Source: JAJDTQ01 sp963422385 (GTDB taxonomy: Bacteria; Desulfobacterota; Binatia; UBA9968; JAJDTQ01). Taken from it: a stretch of DNA of 64,000 bases. The notes beneath the pieces were generated by a model, which was not told the DNA's origin, made no database searches, and saw only the letters and a list, made by a program, of their open reading frames with translations. Location of the stretch: NCBI GenBank assembly GCA_963422385.1, contig OY729432.1:2480001-2544000 (forward strand). The letters run 5' to 3'. This document shows, piece by piece, positions 44,638 through 53,144 of this stretch (position 1 is the stretch's first letter; every line of letters begins with the position of its first letter). Position numbers and translations under genes: made by a program.

Positions 44638-46629
44638 ATGCTTGAAGCCGCCCTCCAGGGTCTACAGAATCTCCTCTCGCTGAATGTTCTGATCGGGATT
44701 CTCGCCGGTGTCGGCGTCGGCACCTTCACGGCGGTGACGCCGCAGGGCTTGGGCACCCCGCTGATGTACGCCCTGTTCCTGTCCATGGTGACCCGGTGGG
44801 ACCCGCTGGTGGCCATCGCCTTCCTCGTCGGCATGGACGCGGTCAGCAGCACCTGCAGCGCCTACCTGCCGGTGCTGTTCGGCATTCCCGGCGGCGCCGG
44901 CTCCCAGGCGACGGTGCTGGACGGCTATCCCATGGGCCGCAACGGCGAGGCCCGTCGGGCGCTCGGGGCGGCCTTCACGGCCGGCATCCTCGGAAGCCTG
45001 GTCGGCACGCTGACCCTGACGGCCGCCATCCCGGTGGCTCAGGCGCTCATTCTGTTCCTGGGGTCTCCGGAGCTGTTCGTGGTGTCGCTCTGGGGCGTCA
45101 GCATGGTCTCCGTCCTGGCCGGACCGCGCCCCATCAAGGGCCTGATGGCCGGCGCCATGGGGTTGGTGATCTCGGTAGTGGGGGTCCAGCCCCAGTCCGG
45201 TGTCATGCGCTTCGTCTTCGATCAACCCTACCTGCTGGAGGGCGTGCCGCTGACCGTGGCCACGCTGGCGCTTTTCGGGGTGCCGTCCGCCCTCGATCTC
45301 GCACTTAGCCGGGTAGGCGTCGAGCGGGAGCCGGCGCCGCTGGCGGGCCGGCTGCTGGACGGTATCAGGGACGCCTTCCGCAACGGCTGGCTCGTCGTCC
45401 GGTGCAGCTTCCTCGGCGTCTGGGTCGGCATCGTCCCGGGACTGGGAGCCCAGGTCGTGGACTGGCTGAGTTACGGTCACGCCGCCCAGACCTGCAAGGG
45501 CGCCAAGGAGACCTTTGGCAGAGGCGACGTACGCGGAGTGATCGCCCCCGAGGCCTCCAATGACGCCAAAGATGGCGGCACCCTGATTCCGACGCTCACG
45601 TTGGGCGTGCCGGGCAGCCTGGTTTCCGCGCTTTTTCTCTTCGCCCTCACCACCATGGGGTTCGCTCCGGGGCCGTTCATGCTGGAGCGCAACGCCGACG
45701 TGGTCTACAGCATCATCTGGGTTCTGGGCACCGCCAGCATCATCGGCGGCAGCCTGGGCCTCGTTTTCTCGAACCAGTTGGCCCGGCTCGCGGAACTGCG
45801 TTACTCCATCATCGTGCCGTCGATTCTGGGCTTCGTGCTGATCGGTGCGCTGAACGCCAACCAGAGCCATCTGGATCTCGTCATGGTGGTGTCCTTCGGC
45901 TTTGTCGGCTACTTCATGAAGCGTTTCGGCTATCCCCGGCCGCCGCTGATCCTGGGCATGATCCTCGGCATCATCATGGAGAAGTACCTTTACATTTCCA
46001 CCGCGCGCTACGGCCTCGACTGGCTGGGACGGCCGTCGGTGCTGGTGCTCCTGTGCGCCGTGGTGGCGACCCTCGGCTACACTCTGTGGAGCCGGAGCGA
46101 GCGGGCCGCGCCGTCCGGCGAGGCAAAAGAAGCCGCCAGTGCCGTCACGGGTTTCCGCGTCAACTGGGAGACCCTGCTGGTGCTGGGTTTCCTGGCGTTT
46201 TTCCTCCTCGCCATTCGTGTCGGCTTCGAGTGGCCCTTCATCGCCAAGCTCATGCCGGTCTACATTGCCGCCGTCCCCGGCGCGGTGCTGGCTCTATGGC
46301 AACTCTTTCGGGTGACCACCGGCCGGGAGCCGGCCTCGGCCGGCGGGGTCGAGATGGACGAAAGCTTCAGCCGGGAACTCGACACCCGGGTGGAACGCCG
46401 CCGCACCGTGACATTCTTCGCCTGGTTCGTGGGCGCCGCGCTGGCCGTGTGGCTCCTGGGAATCACCGTAGCCGTCCCGCTGTTCGTCTTCCTCTACTGC
46501 CTCATCGAAGGAAGAGAGAGACTATGGATCGCCCTGCTCATGACCGCCATCGCCTTCCTCCTGGTCTGGGGTCTCTTCGAGGGCGTGTTCAAGGTGCTGT
46601 GGGCCGAGGGGGTGCTGTTCAGCGGCTAG
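44638..46629 (+). CDS. TTT transporter TctA-TctB fusion permease
   Basis: 663 residues. Residues 1 to about 490 are a TctA permease: LQNLLSLNVLIGILAGVGVG start, FGIPGGAGSQATVLDGYPM near 80, and RGDVRGVIAPEASNDAKDGG near 300, plus about ten membrane segments. After a hydrophilic linker the last 130 residues add four membrane helices typical of TctB. Fusion gives a fixed 1:1 ratio. The TAG stop is part of the CTAG that borders a MITE-like element, so the original 3' end may have been altered. It acts with the TctC gene upstream. Confidence 0.88.
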   Translation: MLEAALQGLQNLLSLNVLIGILAGVGVGTFTAVTPQGLGTPLMYALFLSMVTRWDPLVAIAFLVGMDAVSSTCSAYLPVLFGIPGGAGSQATVLDGYPMGRNGEARRALGAAFTAGILGSLVGTLTLTAAIPVAQALILFLGSPELFVVSLWGVSMVSVLAGPRPIKGLMAGAMGLVISVVGVQPQSGVMRFVFDQPYLLEGVPLTVATLALFGVPSALDLALSRVGVEREPAPLAGRLLDGIRDAFRNGWLVVRCSFLGVWVGIVPGLGAQVVDWLSYGHAAQTCKGAKETFGRGDVRGVIAPEASNDAKDGGTLIPTLTLGVPGSLVSALFLFALTTMGFAPGPFMLERNADVVYSIIWVLGTASIIGGSLGLVFSNQLARLAELRYSIIVPSILGFVLIGALNANQSHLDLVMVVSFGFVGYFMKRFGYPRPPLILGMILGIIMEKYLYISTARYGLDWLGRPSVLVLLCAVVATLGYTLWSRSERAAPSGEAKEAASAVTGFRVNWETLLVLGFLAFFLLAIRVGFEWPFIAKLMPVYIAAVPGAVLALWQLFRVTTGREPASAGGVEMDESFSRELDTRVERRRTVTFFAWFVGAALAVWLLGITVAVPLFVFLYCLIEGRERLWIALLMTAIAFLLVWGLFEGVFKVLWAEGVLFSG

Positions 46630-46789
46630 TGTCGTGTCCGGTAAATTCGCAAGATAAGTTGCGCAGGATTTTTTGTCGTCGGCAAGGCGCGATGACGAGC
46701 AGTGGCCAATACCACGCGAGGAAGAGCAACGCAGCCGACGGCAAAAAGACCAGTCAATTATCTTGCGAATTTACCGGACACGACACTAG
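46626..46789. mobile_element. MITE-like element, 164 bp with 32-bp perfect inverted ends
   Basis: The ends CTAGTGTCGTGTCCGGTAAA... at 46626-46657 and their exact inverse at 46758-46789. CTAG at both edges may be part of the ends or a 4-bp target duplication. Inside lies a second, imperfect inverted repeat (TTTTTGTCGTCGGC / GCCGACGGCAAAAA). There is no transposase frame, so it would be non-autonomous. Confidence 0.75.
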
Positions 46790-46910
46790 CCGCCTGCGCC
46801 GCAGCAACCGGAGCCCGGAGCTGTGTTCGACCGGGCGCCGGGAAATGGTTTGGCGTTCCTTGAGTCCGTGTTATGTTAACCTCCGTTAGTGGACGGTAGC
46901 CGGAGAATGC
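46790..46910. other. Intergenic stretch before the methyltransferase gene
   Basis: No gene. TTGGCG (46853-46858) and TATGTT about 16 bp later could be a weak promoter. A short CCGT...ACGG repeat around the start of the leader might be an operator for the HTH domain of the next gene. Confidence 0.25.
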
Positions 46911-48515
46911 ATGAAGATAACGGAAACGGCCGGCGCTCGCGAGATCCTTACGCTGGCGGAGGCTGCGAAATTCATTCGCGTGAGTGAAAGGACCTTGGGA
47001 GAAATGGCTCGGACGAGGCGGATCCCGTCTCAGAAGGTCGGCCGAGAGTGGCGCTTCTTGCGCGCGGGGCTCGAAGCTTGGCTCGCCGGTGAGAGCGGTG
47101 AAGTTGTGATAAAAGGGGTTGCGAACCGTGCCGCCGACGGGTCCGGGCATGTTGCGGAGCCTGCCATTGAACCGGGCGTGCAGTTCGAACTGCTTCCTTC
47201 CACGGGTTTTCGGGATACCGGCTTTTCCGAGAACCATGACCGGATCCTGCACCGCTGGGTGCCGTGGATCGCCGGCTTTTCCAGTTCGTTTGTGACCGGC
47301 GTGCTCGACGCGGTGCGGGGCAAGCGGCGCAGGATGCGCGTGCTGGATCCCTTCGCCGGCGTCGGCACGACGCTGATAGAAGCGCTCAAGCAGGGAGACG
47401 ATGCCGTCGGATACGAGATCAATCCGTACGCCGCGCTTGCATGCAAGGTGAAGTCCCGCGCCGCGGACTATGACACCGCCACGTTGGAAACAGCGATTAC
47501 CCGCTTTGAGGAATATGGTGACGAGGAGTCGTGGCTGAATGAGATACCGACTTCGGCACAACCAGAAGGATTTCGCAGTCGGGTCCCGTTCTTCAGCGAG
47601 ACCATAGAACGGCAGGCGTTGGCGTGCCTCGACTTCATCTCGGAGGAAACGACCGAGTGGATCAGAGACCTGTTTCGCGTGGCTTTCGGCTCCGTCATGG
47701 TGAGCTTTTCAAACTACTCGTACGAGCCGAGTCTCGGCACACGGGCCGGCGCGGGGAAGCCCAACATCGATCATGCCGACGTCTTCGGTACGGTGCGGCG
47801 CAAATTGTTGGAAATGCACGAGGATATCGTTGCCTTCCAAGGATGGATGATCCAGCACGGACAGATTCCACGCGCGACGATTCATCCATTCTCCTATTTC
47901 GATCATGCGTGCCGGACCGAACCCCGCAGCATCGACGTGCTGATTACCTCACCCCCATATCTCAATAACTACCACTACGTCAGGAATACACGTCCGCATC
48001 TGTTCTGGCTCGGGATGGTGGAAGATTCCGCCGACCTGAAGGGTATCGAGCAACAGAGCTTCGGACAGTTCTGGCAGACCGTGCGGTCCGGCCCCGAGAT
48101 TGCTCTAAAGCCGCATCTGCCTCATTTGCTCGAACAATTGCAGGATCTCAGGGCGCGTCATCCGGAAAAGGGTGCCTACGGAGGGCCGGGGTGGGCCAAC
48201 TATGCGGCCGCTTATTTCAATGATTGTCAGCGGTTTTGCGCGCTCACCCTGCCCGTCATGCGCCCGGGTGGTACCGTCGTTGTCGTCATCGGCAACAACA
48301 TCCTCCAAGGCATCGAGTTTCAGACGGACAGGTTGTTTGCGGAGATCGCGGAGAGGGAAGGTTTCGAGATCGTGGACTTGCACGAAGTGCGCAAAAAACG
48401 AACAGGCAACAGCATCGTCAATTCATCGGTGCGAGTTGGCGTGGTCAACCAGAGTGCGCGGTTGTACGAAACGGCGGTCGAGCTCCGGTGCCCTGAGTCA
48501 CGTGCGGGATGGTAG
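46911..48515 (+). CDS. HTH-fused DNA amino-methyltransferase (N4-cytosine or N6-adenine)
   Basis: 534 residues. Residues 12-58 form an excisionase/MerR-type helix-turn-helix (LTLAEAAKFIRVSERTLGEM...KVGREWRF). The catalytic domain follows with motif I DPFAGVGTT at about 145-153 and motif IV TSPPY at about 346-350, which marks exocyclic amino methylation. Motif I comes before motif IV. The 3' end overlaps a convergent GIY-YIG nuclease gene by 18 bp, so this is the cognate modification enzyme of a type II system. The HTH part may help recognition or repress its own promoter. GC content seems lower than in the dcw region, which suggests transfer. Confidence 0.88.
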   Translation: MKITETAGAREILTLAEAAKFIRVSERTLGEMARTRRIPSQKVGREWRFLRAGLEAWLAGESGEVVIKGVANRAADGSGHVAEPAIEPGVQFELLPSTGFRDTGFSENHDRILHRWVPWIAGFSSSFVTGVLDAVRGKRRRMRVLDPFAGVGTTLIEALKQGDDAVGYEINPYAALACKVKSRAADYDTATLETAITRFEEYGDEESWLNEIPTSAQPEGFRSRVPFFSETIERQALACLDFISEETTEWIRDLFRVAFGSVMVSFSNYSYEPSLGTRAGAGKPNIDHADVFGTVRRKLLEMHEDIVAFQGWMIQHGQIPRATIHPFSYFDHACRTEPRSIDVLITSPPYLNNYHYVRNTRPHLFWLGMVEDSADLKGIEQQSFGQFWQTVRSGPEIALKPHLPHLLEQLQDLRARHPEKGAYGGPGWANYAAAYFNDCQRFCALTLPVMRPGGTVVVVIGNNILQGIEFQTDRLFAEIAEREGFEIVDLHEVRKKRTGNSIVNSSVRVGVVNQSARLYETAVELRCPESRAGW

Positions 48516-49076
48516 CAATGCGATGATTTCTTCAGCGGTCTCCTCGGCTTTCAGTGCCAGAGCCCATGGGCGCCCCGGATGGACCATGTCCCAGCGGGGA
48601 CGACGCATACTACTACGGCCTCGACCGGGGTTGTGATTGCCGAACCCGTCGACCACGGTATTCCAGACAGGCTGGAAGTGGTCCAGCAAGAATCGTTCCG
48701 CAAGAGTGATCCATACGTCCTGTACCACCAGAAAACGACAGCAAAACTCCCTCACGTCCAGATTGTCCGTCTGTTCGATGGATTCTGCATGTTGTCTCAA
48801 CCGCCGGTGCAGTTCGGTAGTCCCTTCAGCTTTCCTGCTTTTGGCGCCTTTCCTTGCACCTGACGGCACGGCTTTGCCGACATAGATCGGAGTCTTCAAG
48901 TCTTTGGAAGCGACGGCGGTGTAGAACGGAAGTGCACCGTTGTAGTAGAGTGCGTAAACTCCTGAACCTGCAAAGGCTTCGTTTGGAGGCAGCCCGGTAG
49001 CCGTTGTGTCGAGAAGTGCGTGTACGACACTACGCGCAAGATTATCGTAGTTGAGTGGGTCATAAGCCTGGACCAT
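48498..49076 (-). CDS. Type II restriction endonuclease, Eco29kI-like (GIY-YIG)
   Basis: 192 residues closely following Eco29kI, a GIY-YIG enzyme that cuts CCGCGG. Matching blocks: GVYALYY at 39-45, PIYVGKAVP at 63-71, RLRQH at 92-96, LDVREFCCRFLVV, E127, PVWNTVVDGFGNH around N139, and WDMVHPGRPWA. The residues corresponding to the Eco29kI active site (two Tyr, Arg, His, Glu, Asn) are all present. Recognition of CCGCGG is an inference. It is convergent with the methyltransferase gene. TTTATA on + at 49085-49090 is a -10-like box only 9 bp from ATG, so the message may be leaderless. Confidence 0.92.
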   Translation of the reverse strand: MVQAYDPLNYDNLARSVVHALLDTTATGLPPNEAFAGSGVYALYYNGALPFYTAVASKDLKTPIYVGKAVPSGARKGAKSRKAEGTTELHRRLRQHAESIEQTDNLDVREFCCRFLVVQDVWITLAERFLLDHFQPVWNTVVDGFGNHNPGRGRSSMRRPRWDMVHPGRPWALALKAEETAEEIIALLPSRT

Positions 49077-49243
49077 ACTCTCGCTTTATAACCGTTGCGG
49101 AAGTCGTTCAAGAGCGTTTAGAGTGACTTATGGGCGTCCGCGCTTCCTTGACCGAGAATCAAGGCGCAGGTTTCGATCGGAAAACCCCGTACAATCTGCA
49201 AGTAGTAGTTGCAATTCGTGTAATTCTTGATGATCTCCCGGGC

Positions 49244-49880
49244 ATGATCGATCACGAGATCATGCCCCGTTTGACCGCCCTGTTTTGCCAGTACCCTTTT
49301 GTGACGGTGACCGGGCCACGGCAGTCCGGCAAGACGACGCTCTGTCGTGCCGCCTTTCCCGATCTGGCGTATGCCAACCTGGAAGCGCCCGACCAGCGTG
49401 ACTTCGCCGAATCCGACCCACGGGGCTTTCTCTCACAGTTCGCCGAGGGCGCCATCATCGATGAGGTCCGGCATGTGCCCGCACAGGAAACAGGGGACTA
49501 CCCATCCCCTTCGTGGATATATCTTCGAGAACGTGGTCGTTGCGGAGGCACTCAAGCACCGCTTCAACAGAGGCCGACAATCCAATTTCTTCTTTTTTCG
49601 GGATTCGAGGGGGTTGGAATGCGATGTCTTCCATGAAACCGGTCAGGGTATCGGGGCCATCGAGGTCAAGGCCGGCGCCACCGTTGCATCCGACTATTGT
49701 GCTTCGCTTAACCGCGTTGCCGGTCTGATCCCTGACATCGCTGCCAAGACCGTCGTCTACGGCGGGACAGCGCGTCAGTCCCGAAGCGATTGCGACATCG
49801 TGCCGTTGGCCGACCTGAGCGAGGCTCTCGACCGGTTCGAGGTCGATCAGGAAGTGGGACGACTCTACACCTCTTCATAA
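49244..49880 (+). pseudogene. Remnant of an AAA/DUF4143-type ATPase
   Basis: The first part (frame of ATG 49244) encodes the N-terminal ATPase start: PFVTVTGPRQSGKTTLCRAAFP and EGAIIDEVRHVP, the Walker A and B of AAA_14 proteins. Near 49485 the match breaks. A different frame then continues with the C-terminal DUF4143 end: GYIFENVVVAEALKHRF, DSRGLECDVFH and GAIEVKAGATV. The middle of the protein (roughly 150-200 residues) is missing and the frame is shifted, so the gene is dead. These ATPases are common in accessory regions. Confidence 0.8.
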
Positions 49881-49998
49881 CGGTAGACTCCGAAGGGGTC
49901 GAGACGGTGGTTTACTGCCATCTCAGGCTCTGTATGGGCGCTTGGTTCGCGGCCGAGGAGCGGCCGCTCATGACGTTCCACTCGTTTCCTGGCGCATC

Positions 49999-50028
49999 TT
50001 GACACTTGCCGGGCTTCTTCGATATAGC
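49999..50028 (+). promoter_or_regulatory. Promoter of the second TTT operon
   Basis: TTGACA at 49999-50004 and TATAGC at 50023-50028, 18-bp spacer, 41 bp before the tctC start. AAGGA precedes that ATG. Confidence 0.6.
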
Positions 50029-50069
50029 ACCGTTTCAACTGTAACACTGGAATAGTTAAGGATGTTTTC

Positions 50070-51104
50070 ATGAAGCCAACCGTTCCCGTCATTGTTGCAG
50101 GAATGCTTTTGTGCGCCGTCGTTCCGGCCGTGTCGCCGGCTGTCGAGGCCGTGGATTTTTCGGGAAGGACGTTCGTGGTGATGGTGGCGTCGAGCCCGGG
50201 TGGGGGGACGGACACCACGGCGCGGCTCGTGGCGCGCCATTGGGGCAAGTACCTGCCCGGCAAGCCCGAGGTGGTGATCCGCAACAAGCCGCTACAGACC
50301 GCGGCCGCCAATTTCTTCCAGCGCAAGACGCGCCCCGATGGTTTGACCACCGGCGTGTTCGCGGGCGGGGGAAGTCTCGCCCCGGTGGCGCGCAAGGCGT
50401 CATCCGTGCGTTATGACCCTTTGAGTTGGGAGTACATCGGCTCCATCGAGCGCGGGCCGTCGGTGCAGTTCGTCCGCAAGAGCGCTTTGGCCAGGCTCAA
50501 GGATCCCGGCGCGGCGCCGGTGGCCGTGGGATCCGCCGGACCGGGCTATCGACCGTCGGACGCCATGGCGGTCTACGGAGCGGAATACGGCGGCTGGAAC
50601 ATCAAGATCGTGCACGGCTACCCCAGCTCCCGTGACGTATACCTTGCCTACGAACGGGGCGAGGTGGACATGTTCGGCTCCGGCACTTCGAGGATCATCC
50701 GACGCTTTCTCAAGGGCGACGCGGTGGCATTGGCGGTTCACGAGAAAAGGGCGGACTTTCCCGAGGTGCCTACGCTGGAGGAGCTTCTCGGCGACAAGAT
50801 GCCCAAGGGGATGGCGCGCAAGGCGTACCGGATCTGGTCGGGACCAAGCTCGGTGGACAAGTACTTCGTGCTGCCGGCCGAGACGCCCGCTGCCGTCGTG
50901 ACGGCACTGAGGGCTTCCTTCGACCAAGTGCTGGCCGGCCCCGGTTTCCAGAAGAACGCCAGGAAGATCCTCGGCAAGGGCTATCGGCCGCTGACCGGGC
51001 CCGAGACCAAACAGTTGATCAAGGACTCGCTGGTGATCCCCGACGAGGTCATGAGCTTCAACCGGAAGCTGCGCGACAAGCACGGCCTGCCGCTGCAGAA
51101 CTAG
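50070..51104 (+). CDS. TTT-family solute-binding protein (TctC/Bug), second
   Basis: 344 residues with a signal peptide (VPVIVAGMLLCAVVPAVSPA, cleavage near residue 27) and the Bug start FSGRTFVVMVASSPGGGTD, including the GGGTD carboxylate-site motif. Conserved later parts include GPGYRPSDAMAVYGAEYGG and YLAYERGEVDMFGSGTSR. It is the first gene of a tctC-tctA-tctB operon. The ligand is unknown. Confidence 0.9.
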   Translation: MKPTVPVIVAGMLLCAVVPAVSPAVEAVDFSGRTFVVMVASSPGGGTDTTARLVARHWGKYLPGKPEVVIRNKPLQTAAANFFQRKTRPDGLTTGVFAGGGSLAPVARKASSVRYDPLSWEYIGSIERGPSVQFVRKSALARLKDPGAAPVAVGSAGPGYRPSDAMAVYGAEYGGWNIKIVHGYPSSRDVYLAYERGEVDMFGSGTSRIIRRFLKGDAVALAVHEKRADFPEVPTLEELLGDKMPKGMARKAYRIWSGPSSVDKYFVLPAETPAAVVTALRASFDQVLAGPGFQKNARKILGKGYRPLTGPETKQLIKDSLVIPDEVMSFNRKLRDKHGLPLQN

Positions 51105-51154
51105 TGCTTGACGCTGCTTGGCAGGGCCTTTCGGGCATACTCGCGCCCTAGCCC

Positions 51155-52573
51155 ATGCTGCTCCTCCTCTTCGGCGTCCTCCTGGGAACCTGGGGCGGCG
51201 CCCTGCCGGGTGTGGGCGGGCCGTCGCAGCTCGCGGTGCTCCTGCCCTTCGCGATGGTCATGGAACCCTTCAACGCCATCGCGTTTCTCATCGGCGTCAC
51301 CACCGTCGGCAACACCGGCAACACCTTCACCTCCGTGCTGGTGGCCGTGCCCGGCGGGTCCGGAGCCCAGGCCACGGTGCTGGACGGCTATCCCATGGCC
51401 CGGAACGGAGAAGCCGCCCGGGCCCTGAGCGCGGCCTTCATGGTGTCGATGCTCGGCGGCATCTTCGGCGCCTTCGTGCTGTTTGTCTCCCTGCCGGTGC
51501 TGCGCGAGATCGTCCGCAGCTTCGGCTCTCCCGAGCTGTTCATGTTCACCATCTGGGGGCTCAGCATGCTGGGGACCATCAGCTCGGGTGCGCCCCTCAA
51601 GGGGCTCACCGCGGGCATCCTCGGCGTTCTGTTGTCCACCATCGGCCAGGACGACAAGTCCGGGGTGATCCGGTTCGACGTCGGGCTGCCCTATCTCTGG
51701 GACGGCGTCAGCGTGGTCCTCATCTCGCTCAGCATCTTTGCCATACCGGAGATGATCGCCCTGGCCGGCCGCAAGGGCCGGGTGGCCGAGGTCCAGAAGC
51801 TTGGCAGCGGTCTTCTGGAAGGTATCAAGGACGCCTTCCGCCACTGGTGGCTGATGATCCGCTGCTCGGCCATCGGCGTTTGGGTCGGGGTCCTGCCGGG
51901 TCTGGGGAGCGACGTGGCCGACTGGTTCGCCTATGCCCACGCCCGGCAAACCGAAAGGAACAGTGAGAGTTTCGGCAGCGGCGACGTGCGCGGGGTGATC
52001 GCGCCGGAATCCTCCAACAACGCGAAAGAAGGTGGGGCGCTCATCACCACGCTGGCGTTCGGCATCCCCGGCAGCACCTCCATGGCGTTGCTGCTCATCG
52101 CCTTCGTGGCGGTGGGCCTGACGCCCGGGCCCGAGATGCTCACCGATCAACTGGGCTTCGTCTTCAGCATCATCTGGGCGCTGGTGTTCTCCCAGATCCT
52201 GGCCTCGGCGGTGTGCTGGGTCCTGGTGAAGCCCGCCGCGCGCATTTGTGTCCTGCCTTTTTACGTGCTGGTGCCGTTCATCGTGGCGCTGGCGTTCCTG
52301 AGCGCCTTCGCCGCCAACTTCGACATCGGCGACCTGGTGGCGCTGCTGTCGCTTTCGCTGCTGGGCTACCTGCTGAAGATCTTCGGTTGGCCCCGGGCCC
52401 CGGTGGTGCTCGGTTTCGTTTTGGGCCGCAAGATGGAGCTCTATCTCTGGCTGGCGGTGGCGCGCTACGGTATGGAGTGGGTGTTCCGTCCCGGCGTCGT
52501 CATCCTGTTTCTGCTGGTGCTGGGGACGCGGGTGTTCCCGGTGATCAAGGCCCGGCGCGCCGCGATTTCGTGA
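51155..52573 (+). CDS. TTT permease TctA, second; N terminus preceded by an in-frame TAG
   Basis: 472 residues of TctA with the family blocks VAVPGGSGAQATVLDGYPM near 70 and GSGDVRGVIAPESSNNAKEGG near 275, and about ten membrane segments. Upstream in the same frame, from GTG 51104 that overlaps the tctC stop, codons read LDAAWQGLSGILAP, which is the conserved TctA N terminus. A TAG at 51149-51151 then interrupts before ATG 51155. The remaining frame starts at the first membrane helix (MLLLLFGVLLG). Either translation restarts at 51155, the TAG is read through, or there is a point mutation or base error. Confidence 0.85.
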   Translation: MLLLLFGVLLGTWGGALPGVGGPSQLAVLLPFAMVMEPFNAIAFLIGVTTVGNTGNTFTSVLVAVPGGSGAQATVLDGYPMARNGEAARALSAAFMVSMLGGIFGAFVLFVSLPVLREIVRSFGSPELFMFTIWGLSMLGTISSGAPLKGLTAGILGVLLSTIGQDDKSGVIRFDVGLPYLWDGVSVVLISLSIFAIPEMIALAGRKGRVAEVQKLGSGLLEGIKDAFRHWWLMIRCSAIGVWVGVLPGLGSDVADWFAYAHARQTERNSESFGSGDVRGVIAPESSNNAKEGGALITTLAFGIPGSTSMALLLIAFVAVGLTPGPEMLTDQLGFVFSIIWALVFSQILASAVCWVLVKPAARICVLPFYVLVPFIVALAFLSAFAANFDIGDLVALLSLSLLGYLLKIFGWPRAPVVLGFVLGRKMELYLWLAVARYGMEWVFRPGVVILFLLVLGTRVFPVIKARRAAIS

Positions 52574-52584
52574 AGGATGCAGCC

Positions 52585-53061
52585 ATGAGATTCAGGCCCA
52601 CCGACTTCTTCACGCTCTTCATCGGGCTGGCCATCCTGGCCGCCATGATCGCGGCCTGGGACTGGCCCTTGCGGGCCTCCATCATCGTGTTGGTGCTGGG
52701 CAGCGCCGGGCTGGTGATGGTGGCGGCGCAGTTGATGCTGGATCTCGGCCGCAACAGGAAGCCGGCCGAGGAGGCGAGGCTGGCTTTCGAGATCCCCCCG
52801 TTCGAGGAAGGCGAACCAGGAGCGTTCCGGCATGGCGCCGCGGAGATCTGGGCCTGGTTGATCGGCCTGCTCGCGGCCGTCCTCGTGGTCGGACTGCCCG
52901 TGGCTTTGGTGCTGTTCGTCTTTCTCTACATGAAGACTTACGGGGCTGGCTGGCTGTTGTCACTGGGCATGGCGGCCGCCATCGCCGCGTTCGAATACGG
53001 AGTCTACGACCGTATCATGCACGTTTACTGGCCCGAAGCGTTGATCTGGCGACTGTTGTAG
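52585..53061 (+). CDS. TTT small membrane subunit (TctB-like)
   Basis: 158 residues with four predicted membrane helices: about 9-25, 32-52, 86-115 and 118-138. The conserved helix GLPVALVLFVFLYMKTYG and the end YDRIMHVYWPEALIW match the C-terminal part of the fused permease at 44638-46629, which supports TctB identity. Ribosome-binding site GAAGGA before ATG. Last gene of the second TTT operon. Confidence 0.85.
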   Translation: MRFRPTDFFTLFIGLAILAAMIAAWDWPLRASIIVLVLGSAGLVMVAAQLMLDLGRNRKPAEEARLAFEIPPFEEGEPGAFRHGAAEIWAWLIGLLAAVLVVGLPVALVLFVFLYMKTYGAGWLLSLGMAAAIAAFEYGVYDRIMHVYWPEALIWRLL

Positions 53062-53083
53062 GGGCGGGTTTCCGACCCGCCCG
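53062..53083. repeat. Dispersed palindrome after tctB
   Basis: GGGCGGGT (53062-53069) and ACCCGCCC (53075-53082) with a TTCCG loop, starting right after the tctB stop codon. Member of the family seen at 4145 and 44481. Confidence 0.7.
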
Positions 53084-53144
53084 TGCCCGCGCCACTGTGC
53101 CTCCCTCAAGAAAGGCTGCCAAGGTGAAGGCGAAGCGCACGGGA

